Assembly (NCBI GenBank): GCA_012719135.1
Contig: JAAYAW010000022.1
Location: 1-57,037 of the forward strand
Origin: Chloroflexota bacterium
GTDB taxonomy: Bacteria > Chloroflexota > Anaerolineae > UBA1429
Direction of reading: 5' to 3'
DNA length: 57,037 nt
Below the pieces are notes generated by a model. That model was not told the origin of the DNA. It searched no databases and saw nothing but the letters and a program-made list of their open reading frames with translations. The translations under genes were made by a program, and so were the position numbers. Within the stretch, counting starts at the first letter, position 1, and each line of letters begins with the position of its first letter. Below, in pieces: positions 35,416 to 44,015 of this stretch.

Positions 35416-36423
35416 ATGAGACGAGAAAAGCTCTTGCTGGCAGGCGACATCGGTGGCACAAAGACCGATCTGGCGGTGTACTCGCTGGCAGGCGGGCCGC
35501 ACAGCCCTCTGCTGGCGACGACGGTCCGAAGCGCTGACTACCCGAACCTGGAGGCTGCCGCTAAAGCCTTTGTCTCTGACTCGCGTCTGACGGTGGATGC
35601 GGCCGCCTTTGGCGTTGCGGGGCCCGTGGTGGATGGGCGCGTCATCGGCACGAATCTGCCCTGGTCGTTGGATCAGTCCCTGCTGCAGGCGGCGATTCCC
35701 TGCGAGCGTGTGACGCTGCTGAACGACCTCCAGGCCATCGCCAACGCGGTTCCCTTTCTTGAGGGGGACGATATCTACACGCTGAGCGCCGGCGATCCCG
35801 ATCCCCATGGCCCGCTCGCCGTCGTGGCGCCTGGCACGGGATTGGGCGAAGCCTTCCTAACTTTCGAGGGGCGGCACTATCGAGCGCACCCGTCAGAGGG
35901 AGGGCATGCCAGCTTCAGTCCGAACTCGGACCTCGAAGTCGGGCTGCTGGCCTATCTGCGCCGGCGCTACGACCATGTGAGCGCCGAGAGGGTCTGCTCA
36001 GGTCGCTGGATGATCAATCTGTTCGAGTACCTGCGAGACGAGGGACGCGCCGAGGTCCCGGGCTGGCTCGCAGAGCGCCTCGCCGCGGCAGAGGATCCGA
36101 CGCCGATCCTCGTTCAGGCCGGATTGGAGGACGAACCCGCCTGCCCCATCGCGCGTGCGGTCCTCGATCTCTTCTGCCAGATACTGGGTGGTGAGGCGGG
36201 CAACCTGGCACTCACGGTGATGGCCACCGGAGGCGTGTATCTGGGAGGTGGCATGCCACCGCGACTTCTCTCGATCATCACTTCCGGTGGGCTTCTCGAT
36301 GCCTTCCGATCGAAGGGCCGCCTGTCCTACATTGTCGAGCAGATCCCCGTCCACGTAATCATGCAGCCCAGAGCGGGCTTGATGGGCGCTGCGGCCTACG
36401 GGCTCGATCATCTGAAGGGCTAG
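35416..36423 (+). CDS. glk: Glucokinase (Glk/PF02685 type)
   Basis: A 335-residue ATP-dependent hexokinase-fold kinase. LLLAGDIGGTKTDLAVYS is the phosphate-binding motif, and FGVAGPVVDG, VTLLNDLQAIA and VVAPGTGLGEAFL are specific to the non-ROK glucokinase family. SEGGHASFSP is also present. It makes glucose-6-phosphate for glycolysis or for Gnd downstream in the pathway. I start at the ATG at 35416 behind GGGAGG. It follows the amidohydrolase by 39 bases and probably shares its promoter. Confidence 0.9.
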   Translation: MRREKLLLAGDIGGTKTDLAVYSLAGGPHSPLLATTVRSADYPNLEAAAKAFVSDSRLTVDAAAFGVAGPVVDGRVIGTNLPWSLDQSLLQAAIPCERVTLLNDLQAIANAVPFLEGDDIYTLSAGDPDPHGPLAVVAPGTGLGEAFLTFEGRHYRAHPSEGGHASFSPNSDLEVGLLAYLRRRYDHVSAERVCSGRWMINLFEYLRDEGRAEVPGWLAERLAAAEDPTPILVQAGLEDEPACPIARAVLDLFCQILGGEAGNLALTVMATGGVYLGGGMPPRLLSIITSGGLLDAFRSKGRLSYIVEQIPVHVIMQPRAGLMGAAAYGLDHLKG

Positions 36424-36515
36424 CCATCGTGCGATGGCCGGGCCGTGCGCAGTGCGCCGGCCGTCGGGGCGGCCAACTGCGTGCGGTAAGCTGTTGCGCC
36501 GATGCGCCCCACGCC

Positions 36516-36552
36516 GTCGGAGCAGACCCGGGGCCGGCGACCTGCTCCCGAC
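36516..36552 (-). terminator. GC-rich hairpin after the uronate-isomerase-like gene
   Basis: GTCGGAGCAG (36516-36525) pairs with CTGCTCCCGAC (36542-36552) with one bulged base. It lies between convergent genes. There is no U-tract. Confidence 0.35.
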
Positions 36553-36579
36553 GACCCCGGGCTTGTTCGGATCTATCCT

Positions 36580-37878
36580 CTAGTCCAGCGCGATGATGTC
36601 CATCGGGTTATTGAGCAAGAGATCCTCGGCGAACAGCAACGCCTCATCGAAGGAATAAGGCTCCATGTTCGGATGGATTAGGCTTCTCTCCATGCGCTCC
36701 GCCAGCGCCGAGGCCAGCTCGAACTTGAACATCCGGAACTTGGGCAAGATGAAATCCAGATAGTACGCATCGGAGTAATAGCCGATGGTCTTGTTTCCGG
36801 GCACCGCATCCATGCGGCGGCGGATCTCACGCGCAATGTCCGTGGGCTGGTTCGAGTACCACCAGTGCCCCGAAGGATACACATTATGTCTAATCCAGGC
36901 CGCGGCGGTCAGCTCCAATCCGGAGGTGTCTGAGAGAACGGAGGTCGGGAAGCGCACATCGGGGTAGGTGTTGAACAGGTAGTCATAGCCGGACATGCTG
37001 TTCACGGAACTGAACAGATCCTGCCCCATCGGCACTCCATGCTCGTACACATCCCGGCTGACGCCGATCATCAGGTGGAACGGCCTCCCGTGCGCCCGGC
37101 ACGCATCGCAGATGCGGTTCATGGCGAACATACCCCAGGCCTCACGGTCGGCAGCGTCCCAGGGGCTGCCCGAGACGGCCCTCTCCAGCAGGCGTTGGGC
37201 ATCGTCGTTTGCCACATGGCCGGTTCTGAACCCGGCTGGAATCGACATCGCCGCATAGCCCATGCCGTGGCTAACGAACTTATCAAAGGTCTTGGCGATG
37301 GCGGCTGCAAAGTCCTCGATCGTGCGGACTTCGCGTCCCAGGAAGCGGCCCAGCCCTTCGCGCTCCGTGGTGCGGTCCATCCAGAGAACAAAGGGCTCCG
37401 TTCGGAGGCAGGGCGTGTAAAAGCCCGCATCCAGGCCTTCGAGGCTCTCATCGTACTGATTGGTGAGAAAGACGCGCAGGATATCCGCCTGAGCGATGAG
37501 TTCCTCCGCCCAGCCGGGACGGTCCATGACCTCCACCGAGCGATCAAAGATCGCTTCCCAGTTGTCGTCGATCTCCCACTCCTGGGCGTCGATACCCAGA
37601 TACTCCCTTGAGATGGTCATCAGCCAATCGTACTGAACGGTGTTGCGGATGTACTCCAGTTTGGGATATACCAGCCGGGTCAGCTCACGGGGATCATCAA
37701 AGGGCAGTGGTTGCCCGTCATGGGCGGCAGAATTCGTCAGCTCTGTGTAGTAGTGGTAGCTCAGGATCTCGCCGATATTACGGGCGGTCCCACTTTTCCA
37801 GTTGACGTGGGTATGGATATCCACGATCGGGAGTGCGTTGATCTCCTCATAGAGCTCTCGCACCAGTGTCATGTTCAT
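36580..37878 (-). CDS. Uronate-isomerase-like amidohydrolase
   Basis: A 432-residue TIM-barrel protein resembling glucuronate/galacturonate isomerase. The metal motif is VDIHTHVNW near residue 20. Later regions include SIPAGFRTGH, RPFHLMIGVSR and GYYSDAYYLDF, the latter typical of the UxaC C-terminus where Asp binds metal. True UxaC is a little longer (about 470) and some residues differ, so it could act on another acid sugar. It would convert uronates toward keto-sugar acids used by KDG-type kinases. The ATG at 37878 follows AAAGGAG. It has its own promoter and diverges from galK. Confidence 0.72.
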   Translation of the reverse strand: MNMTLVRELYEEINALPIVDIHTHVNWKSGTARNIGEILSYHYYTELTNSAAHDGQPLPFDDPRELTRLVYPKLEYIRNTVQYDWLMTISREYLGIDAQEWEIDDNWEAIFDRSVEVMDRPGWAEELIAQADILRVFLTNQYDESLEGLDAGFYTPCLRTEPFVLWMDRTTEREGLGRFLGREVRTIEDFAAAIAKTFDKFVSHGMGYAAMSIPAGFRTGHVANDDAQRLLERAVSGSPWDAADREAWGMFAMNRICDACRAHGRPFHLMIGVSRDVYEHGVPMGQDLFSSVNSMSGYDYLFNTYPDVRFPTSVLSDTSGLELTAAAWIRHNVYPSGHWWYSNQPTDIAREIRRRMDAVPGNKTIGYYSDAYYLDFILPKFRMFKFELASALAERMERSLIHPNMEPYSFDEALLFAEDLLLNNPMDIIALD

Positions 37879-37944
37879 GGATGGCTCCTTTCACTACGCT
37901 TCCTGTCACGCCACACGGGCTAACGCTCTTGTGACCGTGGAGCG

Positions 37945-37973
37945 ATTATGCTTTCTGCTGATCGACGGCGCAA
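37945..37973 (-). promoter_or_regulatory. Promoter of the uronate-isomerase-like gene
   Basis: TTGCGC (37968-37973), a 17-base spacer and CATAAT (37945-37950) on the reverse strand. Confidence 0.5.
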
Positions 37974-38043
37974 GCTCCTCCGCTGGATGCTCCCCCGAGC
38001 CGCCTGCCCGAGGAGCCGCGGGCACGCCCTCCGGAAGTGTGTC

Positions 38044-38071
38044 TTGCGGGACGTCCCCGCCCGTCTATACT
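38044..38071 (+). promoter_or_regulatory. Promoter of galK
   Basis: TTGCGG (38044-38049), a 16-base spacer and TATACT (38066-38071). The leader to the GTG at 38097 is about 20 bases. Confidence 0.55.
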
Positions 38072-38096
38072 TTGCGGAGCGGTACGGGAGGGGATT

Positions 38097-39437
38097 GTGG
38101 ACGACCTGAGCGCGGCCTATGGCGATGACGCGGAGGTACTGAAGGCTCAGCTTGCGCGCTACGCGGAGGCTGTGCAGGCCTTTCGGGTACGGTACGGCCC
38201 GGGGCCGGCGCTGGTTTTTCGCGCGCCGGGTCGCGTGAACCTCATCGGAGAGCACACCGACTACTCCCAGGGCTATGTGCTCCCCGTGGCGCTGGATCGT
38301 GACGTTCTGATGGTGGTGCGCCCCAGGGCGGATGCTCTGATCCGCCTGGCGAACATCGAGACTTCCTATGCGCCGTGCCGCTTTCCCGTGGTCCCGTCGG
38401 TGCCATCCGCGCCCCCTGGCCACTGGTCCAACTATGCTCGCGGAGCCGCTCAGTTGCTCGCCTCCGAACACGGACTCTGTTGGGGCATGGATGCCTTGAT
38501 CTGTGGCCAGGAGCCCTGGGGCGTGCCGCGCGGAGCGGGCCTCTCCTCATCCTCGGCGCTCACGGTGGTCGTGGCGCTCGCGCTCAACCAGATCCATGGG
38601 CTGGGGCTCTCGTCGCTGGATCTTGCCGAGGCGTGCGGTAGGGCCGAGTGGTACGTCGGAACACGGGGCGGCATCATGGATCAGTTTGTGTCGCTGCTTT
38701 CCAAGCGGGGATCTGCGCTGTTCCTGGATTGCCGGCCCGATGTGCAAGGCCGCTATGCCATGAGGCATGTGCCGCTCCCCGAGGATCACGCATTGGTCGT
38801 TGTGGACAGCGGTGTGAAGCACGCCAACACCGGGCCCCTGTTCAACACACGCGTTGCCGAGGTCCGTGCCGGTGTGGCCCTCTTGAGAGAAAGCCTTCCG
38901 GGGGTGCAGAGCCTGAGGGACCTGGAGTCCTACCCGCTGGACACGTTGGAGAGGTTGTTGCCCGAGCGCATCACCATCGCGGAACTGCGTGGCCGGGGGA
39001 TCACCTTGGCGCAACTGACCAATGGCGGTATCATCCCGCTGGAGACGGAGCTTTTTATACGCGCACGTTGCAGGCACGTGGTGACCGAAAACGCCCGCGT
39101 CATCATGGCGGTTTCGGCGCTTGTCTCAGGGGATTTGACCGGCTTTGGCGCGCTGATGGGACAATCTCACGAGAGCCTGCGTCGTGATTTCAAAGTCAGC
39201 ACGCCCGAGATCGAGGCGCTTGTCCTGGCGGCCAGCGCACAACCCGGTGTGCGTGGGATGCGACTCACGGGTGCTGGCTGGGGAGGATGTGTCGTAGCAC
39301 TTGTCTCGCGGGAGCATCTGCCGGGGTTTGTCGAGGGCATCCGGCGCGCCTATCGCGCACAGGCCGGGCGAGAGGCACGAACGCTGGTCGCCCGCGCTGC
39401 CCCTGGCGCTGCTCAAGTCATGTCCGTTGAACGCTAG
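38097..39437 (+). CDS. galK: Galactokinase
   Basis: A 446-residue GHMP kinase that phosphorylates galactose at C1. Signature 1 is FRAPGRVNLIGEHTDYSQG, the ATP loop is GAGLSSSSALT and the catalytic-Asp region is GGIMDQFVSLL, with GMRLTGAGWGGC at the C-terminus. I take the GTG at 38097 behind GGGAGGGG; the frame runs further up but overlaps the promoter. GalT and GalE are not in the window. It is about 50 residues longer than E. coli GalK because of an N-terminal extension. The C_GCAxxG redox gene follows 8 bases later. Confidence 0.95.
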   Translation: MDDLSAAYGDDAEVLKAQLARYAEAVQAFRVRYGPGPALVFRAPGRVNLIGEHTDYSQGYVLPVALDRDVLMVVRPRADALIRLANIETSYAPCRFPVVPSVPSAPPGHWSNYARGAAQLLASEHGLCWGMDALICGQEPWGVPRGAGLSSSSALTVVVALALNQIHGLGLSSLDLAEACGRAEWYVGTRGGIMDQFVSLLSKRGSALFLDCRPDVQGRYAMRHVPLPEDHALVVVDSGVKHANTGPLFNTRVAEVRAGVALLRESLPGVQSLRDLESYPLDTLERLLPERITIAELRGRGITLAQLTNGGIIPLETELFIRARCRHVVTENARVIMAVSALVSGDLTGFGALMGQSHESLRRDFKVSTPEIEALVLAASAQPGVRGMRLTGAGWGGCVVALVSREHLPGFVEGIRRAYRAQAGREARTLVARAAPGAAQVMSVER

Positions 39438-39445
39438 GAGTCTCT

Positions 39446-39922
39446 ATGCCAAACAGAACGGTGGATGACCTGGTCGCCGATGCTCAGGCGCTCTTTGATC
39501 TCCGGTACCATTGTTCGGAGGCGATCGCGATATCGACTTGCCGGCACTATCTTGATCCGTTTCCGGCCGAGATCGCCCAAATCAGCTGTCCCTTTGGAGG
39601 GGGAGTGGGAGGCTGCCGCGACGAACTATGCGGCCTCCTGAGCGGCGCAGTGGTGGCGCTCGGCGCTCTATGGGGACGTCAGTCCTGCGAAGAAGATGAT
39701 AAATGGCTCTATGAAGTAGTGTGCGAGTATCGAGACGGATTCATCCAAGATAACGGCACTTCCGTGTGCCGTCCCTTGCGTGATTATTACGCGCAAGACG
39801 GCGGGCGTTGCGGCCCGCTCGTAGCCGACGCCACGCGCAAGCTGATCGAGCTGATCGAGCGCGTGGCCGAACAGCGCCCCGAGGCAGCGGCCCGCCTTGC
39901 CCGTCGCGTCCATGTGTCCTAG
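39446..39922 (+). CDS. C_GCAxxG_C_C family redox protein
   Basis: A 158-residue cysteine-rich protein. The family pattern is visible: HCSEAIA near residue 23, ISCPFGGGVGGCRDELCGLLSGAVVALG (with four family-position residues in its core), SCEEDD, VCEYRD, SVCRPL and GRCGPL. These conserved cysteines are thought to bind a metal cluster or carry redox chemistry, and the proteins are typical of anaerobes. The catalytic function is not known. It starts 8 bases after galK and ends 51 bases before the M24 peptidase, so the three are likely co-transcribed. Confidence 0.8.
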   Translation: MPNRTVDDLVADAQALFDLRYHCSEAIAISTCRHYLDPFPAEIAQISCPFGGGVGGCRDELCGLLSGAVVALGALWGRQSCEEDDKWLYEVVCEYRDGFIQDNGTSVCRPLRDYYAQDGGRCGPLVADATRKLIELIERVAEQRPEAAARLARRVHVS

Positions 39923-39973
39923 AGGGCATTGATCCCTCCGACCATGGTGAGAACCCAAAGGAAGGAACCAAGG

Positions 39974-41047
39974 ATGACAACGCGTGTCGAACGGCTTGTT
40001 GCGGCTCTGGAGGCTCGGGATCTTGAGGGAATGCTCGTCTCGTCGCCGGAGAACCGCCGGTATCTCAGCGGCTTTACCGGCAGTGCGGGCGTGCTCCTGA
40101 TCACCGCGCAGGCGGCCAAGCTGGCCACCGACTTCCGGTACTATGAGCAGGTGGCGGAGCAGGCGCCCGATTTCGAGCTGGTTGCCGTGCCCCAGCAGAT
40201 GCCGCAGGTGCTGGCCCGAGAGCTGCGTGCGCTTGGCCTCGAGCGGGTCGCCTTTGAGAGCCAGGATCTCACCGTGGAGACCTACAATATCTGGGCGCAG
40301 GCGTTCGAGGGTATCGAGCTTGTGCCGACCAGTGGCATCGTGGAGGAGCTTCGCGCGGTCAAGGAGCCTGTCGAGCTGGAGGCGATCGAGCGTGCCGTCC
40401 GCATCTCGGATGCGGCGATGGTGCACCTGATGGATGTCCTTCGCCCGGGCATGACCGAGCGCCAGGTGGCCTGGGAACTGGAGGTGCACATGCGCACGCA
40501 TGGCGCCGAGGCTCTGGCCTTTGCGACCATAGCGGCAGCCGGGCCCCGTTCGGCCATGTCCCATGCCGTTCCGACCGAGCGTCCCATCCAGGAAGGCGAG
40601 CCCATGGTTATCGATATGGGCGCCCGTGTGGATGGCTATCTCTCCGACATGACGCGCTCCTTTTGTGTGGGCTGGGCTTCGGATCAGTATCTTGAGATCT
40701 GGGACACGGTTCTGCAGGCCCAGCTGGCTGCGGAAAAGGGCATCCGCGCCGGTATGACCGGCATCGAGGCCGATGCGCTTGCGCGCTCGCTCATTTACGG
40801 CGCCGGCCATGAGGGCAAGTTCGGGCACGGGCTTGGCCACAGCGTGGGCCTGGCCATTCACGAGGATCCGCGGGCCAGCTTTCTATCCACGGCGGTTCTT
40901 CCCGAAGGGCTGGTGCTGACCGTCGAGCCGGGCATCTACCTGCCTGGCTGGGGTGGCATCCGGACTGAGGATATGATCGTGGTCGGGGGAGAGGTCTCGC
41001 GTGTGCTCACGCAATGTCCCAAAGTGCCGGTTGTGCCAGGGAAGTGA
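39974..41047 (+). CDS. Xaa-Pro peptidase (M24B family)
   Basis: A 357-residue two-metal aminopeptidase that removes residues preceding proline. The N-terminal creatinase-like domain (1-125) is followed by the pita-bread domain. Metal ligands are visible in MVIDMGARVD, YLSDMTRSF, KFGHGLGHSVG, LTVEPGIYLP and GIRTEDMIV. I start at the ATG at 39974 with AAGGA upstream; the ORF extends 15 codons further into untranslated sequence. It is the last gene of the galK run. Confidence 0.93.
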   Translation: MTTRVERLVAALEARDLEGMLVSSPENRRYLSGFTGSAGVLLITAQAAKLATDFRYYEQVAEQAPDFELVAVPQQMPQVLARELRALGLERVAFESQDLTVETYNIWAQAFEGIELVPTSGIVEELRAVKEPVELEAIERAVRISDAAMVHLMDVLRPGMTERQVAWELEVHMRTHGAEALAFATIAAAGPRSAMSHAVPTERPIQEGEPMVIDMGARVDGYLSDMTRSFCVGWASDQYLEIWDTVLQAQLAAEKGIRAGMTGIEADALARSLIYGAGHEGKFGHGLGHSVGLAIHEDPRASFLSTAVLPEGLVLTVEPGIYLPGWGGIRTEDMIVVGGEVSRVLTQCPKVPVVPGK

Positions 41048-41078
41048 TGGGGGTTGCCAGCACCTGTTGATGGCGGGC

Positions 41079-41107
41079 TTGAACATGCTTCGGCAACGTG
41101 ATAGTAT
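41079..41107 (+). promoter_or_regulatory. Promoter of the acidic membrane-protein gene
   Basis: TTGAAC (41079-41084), a 17-base spacer and TAGTAT (41102-41107), with TG at 41099-41100 giving an extended -10. Confidence 0.65.
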
Positions 41108-41161
41108 GCGGCGTAGGCAGCACATGGGCTACGTATCCAGGATTCGACACGAGGTGGGGAT

Positions 41162-42619
41162 ATGCTGAGAAAGTTGGGGCGCTCTGACGGGTGGTCCGCC
41201 AGGCTGTGGATTGTTGTGGCCGCGCTTGGAGGGCTGATCATCGGCCTCCTGCTAGCCTGGCAGGTGTTCCCGGTGCGCTTTGTGGATACGGATCCCTCCG
41301 ATCTGCGCGCAGAGCATCAGGCTGATTACGTAGCCATGGTGGCTGATTCGTGGACTGTGTCCGGCGATGCCGATCTGGCTCGCGAGCGACTCTACGAACT
41401 GGTGGACGACGACACGGGCTGGGACGACGTCGACACCCTTCTGCAAGAGACCGCCGGTGACCTGGGCGCGCTGGGCAACAGTGCTGCCTCGTTGAGGATC
41501 GCCCGGCTGCGTGACAGCGTGCCGCTACCGGAAGGCAGCGCCGCGCTTCCCGATGCTGAGGCCGTGCCCGGCGCGGCGGAAGCGGATGCCACCGCGATAC
41601 CCGAGGCAGAATCAGAGGAGACGGAGCGCTCGAGTGGGTGGTTGATCCCGGTGGCCGGCCTGATCATCGTACTGGCGGCTGCCGCTGCCATCGCCTACCT
41701 CGTCATCAAGGGGCGTCGTTCCGCTGGGATCGATGGCTCCGATGAGCAGACGTCTGGTGGGATCTCGCCCACCATGGAGGAGCGCCGCCGCGGCTCTGCC
41801 GTATCGCCCAACCCCCTGCCCTCACTGGGCGGCCTGGATGGCCAACTTGTGGCTGATGAGGAAACCCCGGCTCTCAGCGATCTGGATCTGCAGGGCGACT
41901 CCGATTCGGATGGGCAAGTCTTTGAGGACCTGGAGGCCGAAGCTCCCGAAGCGGAACCGTTGGAGGCCCCCCTGGCCCACGCCCCCGCGATGGAACGCGA
42001 GGAGGGCTGGCATTACGAGGAGGTCGCCGAACAAGACGACCAGGGCGACGATGAGCAAGTGATGGAGCAGGAATCGTCTGAGGACGACGCGGACGAGGAA
42101 GACGTCGAACCTCTGAGTGAGCTGCCGGAAGGCGAGATCCTGAACTCGCGCAACTGGCCCCGCAGGGCTCCCGCGGCAACGCCTGCGCTCGCTCCAGGAC
42201 AGCTGGGCGTCTTTGAGACCACGTACTCCTTCGGCGACGATGATTTCTACCATGCTTTTACGATCGAATCGGCCACGCACGAGTTCCTCGGCCAGTGTGG
42301 CATCGTCATCAGCGACGTACTGGGCACGGGAGAAGGCCAGATGGTGGATGCCTTTGACATCTGGCTCTTTGAGACGCAGGGCACGCGAACGCTCTCCAAG
42401 GTGCTTGTGAGCGATAGCGCCTTCCATGACGAAGCGATCAGTGCCAAGCTGGCCCGCAAGGGCGAGCTCGTGGTGGCCCAGCCTGGCCTGGTGATGGAGC
42501 TGGCGACCGAGTCTATCACGCTGACGGCAACGATCGAGGGTCTGGCCTATCGTGAGCAGGCTGGGGACGCGAACAGCGTCTTTGACAGGCTCAAGGTGCG
42601 CATGGTTGTAGAGCAGTAA
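41162..42619 (+). CDS. Two-helix acidic membrane protein, unrecognised
   Basis: A 485-residue protein of unknown family. Membrane helices lie at about 15-36 and 160-183. Between them is a folded, mostly helical outside segment (40-120, with DSWTVSGDADLARERLYELVDD) and an Ala/Glu linker. After the second helix an acidic, low-complexity stretch (195-335, runs of EDDADEEDVEPL) leads to a compact beta-rich C-terminal domain (about 350-485, starting QLGVFETTYSFGDDDFYHAF). The topology puts the C-terminal domain in the cytoplasm if the first loop is outside. Such an architecture suggests a scaffold or signalling role. It has its own promoter and a strong terminator, so it is monocistronic. Confidence 0.7.
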   Translation: MLRKLGRSDGWSARLWIVVAALGGLIIGLLLAWQVFPVRFVDTDPSDLRAEHQADYVAMVADSWTVSGDADLARERLYELVDDDTGWDDVDTLLQETAGDLGALGNSAASLRIARLRDSVPLPEGSAALPDAEAVPGAAEADATAIPEAESEETERSSGWLIPVAGLIIVLAAAAAIAYLVIKGRRSAGIDGSDEQTSGGISPTMEERRRGSAVSPNPLPSLGGLDGQLVADEETPALSDLDLQGDSDSDGQVFEDLEAEAPEAEPLEAPLAHAPAMEREEGWHYEEVAEQDDQGDDEQVMEQESSEDDADEEDVEPLSELPEGEILNSRNWPRRAPAATPALAPGQLGVFETTYSFGDDDFYHAFTIESATHEFLGQCGIVISDVLGTGEGQMVDAFDIWLFETQGTRTLSKVLVSDSAFHDEAISAKLARKGELVVAQPGLVMELATESITLTATIEGLAYREQAGDANSVFDRLKVRMVVEQ

Positions 42620-42636
42620 GGTTACCGGCTAGATGC

Positions 42637-42680
42637 GGGGCCCCTGCCGGCCACCGTGCTGGCAGGGGCCCCTTGGTTTC
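42637..42680 (+). terminator. Intrinsic terminator after the acidic membrane-protein gene
   Basis: GGGGCCCCTGCC (42637-42648) and GGCAGGGGCCCC (42661-42672) form a perfect 12-bp stem with a 12-base loop, followed by TTGGTTTCC. Confidence 0.75.
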
Positions 42681-42723
42681 CGATGCGTCGCGTTCTGCGT
42701 GCGGCGGATGCAGGTGCCAGACG

Positions 42724-43917
42724 ATGAACAGACAGATCGTACACGTCGATCTGGATGCGTTTTTCGCCTCTGTCGAGTGTTTGCTGAACCCCTCTCTGGT
42801 TGGAAAGCCCCTTCTCGTAGGCGGCGCGCCCGGGGGGCGTGGGGTGGTTTCGGCTGCCTCCTATGAGGCACGGGCACGAGGGGTTCGATCAGCGATGCCC
42901 ATGGCGCAGGCCCTGAGGCTCTGCCCCGAGGCGGTACGCGTTCCGCCACGTCACGGAACCTACGGACATTACTCGCGCGCTGTGATGGCGCTCCTGGCCG
43001 AGTACACGCCGGTTGTCGAGCAAGTCTCCATCGACGAGGCCTTCCTCGATCTGAGCGGCACTGAGGGTCTACACGGGCCGGCGGAGGATGTGGCACGGGC
43101 CATCCAGGGGCGCGTGCAGGCCGAGCATGGCCTACCCTGTTCGCTGGGCGTGGCGACGAACAAGCTAGTGGCCAAGATCGCCTGTTCTCAGGGCAAGCCC
43201 AGAGGGCTGGTCGTCGTGCCGCCCGGTGGAGAGGCGGCTTTTCTGGCTCCCCTGTCGATCGAGTCCCTCTGGGGAGTCGGCGAGGCCACTGGCAAGCGCC
43301 TCCGAGCGCTCGGCATTGACACCGTGGGCGACCTGGCTTCCTGGACTGAGGCGAGCCTGCGCTCGCTGTTCGGAGAGGCTGGCACACAGCTGTTCCGGGC
43401 AGCGCACGGCATCGATGAGAGCCCCGTCAGCCCAGACCGCGAGCGACGATCGTACAGCCACGAGCGCACCTTTGCATCGGATGAATCCGACGTTGCGCAC
43501 GTGCGGAGAACGATCCTGGCCATGTCTGATGATCTGGCAGCACAGCTGCGGCGGGATGGCACCGTGGCTCAGACGGTACGCCTAAAGCTGCGCAGCCGTG
43601 ACTTTACCACCTATACCCGGCAAGTCCGGTTGGAGCACCCTACCGATGTGGCTGATGAGATCTGCTCAGCCGCCACCGCTCTGCTGGAGGAGAACTGGGA
43701 TCGCCGCTCGCTCCGTTTGGTGGGAGTGGGTGTCACCGACCTCCTCGGCCATGGCGGGATCCAGCTCTCGATGTTTGATGAGGGCGTACAGCGCCAACGG
43801 CGGCTGAGCCAGGCGCTGGATGGCATCCGGGCGCGATACGGCCACGAGGCGATCACGCGAGCGTCGCTGGCGGGCAATCACTCAGGTGGTGAAGATGATC
43901 TTGAGGACGAGCCCTGA
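42724..43917 (+). CDS. dinB: DNA polymerase IV (Y family)
   Basis: A 397-residue translesion polymerase that copies past damaged bases. Catalytic acids are Asp9 (HVDLDAFFASVE) and Asp104/Glu105 (VSIDEAFLDL). The fingers contain SYEARARGV, the thumb has LWGVGEATGKRLRALGI, and the little finger region SYSHERTFASDES follows. QLSMF near the C-terminus is a typical beta-clamp-binding motif. I use the ATG at 42724; upstream sequence is the preceding terminator. The ribosome site is weak. No SOS box was recognised. Confidence 0.93.
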   Translation: MNRQIVHVDLDAFFASVECLLNPSLVGKPLLVGGAPGGRGVVSAASYEARARGVRSAMPMAQALRLCPEAVRVPPRHGTYGHYSRAVMALLAEYTPVVEQVSIDEAFLDLSGTEGLHGPAEDVARAIQGRVQAEHGLPCSLGVATNKLVAKIACSQGKPRGLVVVPPGGEAAFLAPLSIESLWGVGEATGKRLRALGIDTVGDLASWTEASLRSLFGEAGTQLFRAAHGIDESPVSPDRERRSYSHERTFASDESDVAHVRRTILAMSDDLAAQLRRDGTVAQTVRLKLRSRDFTTYTRQVRLEHPTDVADEICSAATALLEENWDRRSLRLVGVGVTDLLGHGGIQLSMFDEGVQRQRRLSQALDGIRARYGHEAITRASLAGNHSGGEDDLEDEP

Positions 43918-43946
43918 TGGACGTGCACAGTCTCGCCTCGCGCCGT

Positions 43947-43974
43947 TTGTGGCTCCCCGGCCCTGACCTATAAT
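43947..43974 (+). promoter_or_regulatory. Promoter of AOR 2
   Basis: TTGTGG (43947-43952), a 16-base spacer and TATAAT (43969-43974). The leader is about 35 bases. Confidence 0.5.
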
Positions 43975-44015
43975 CCGCTCAGCTGTGCATTCCTGGTTAT
44001 TGTGTGGAGATTGCC

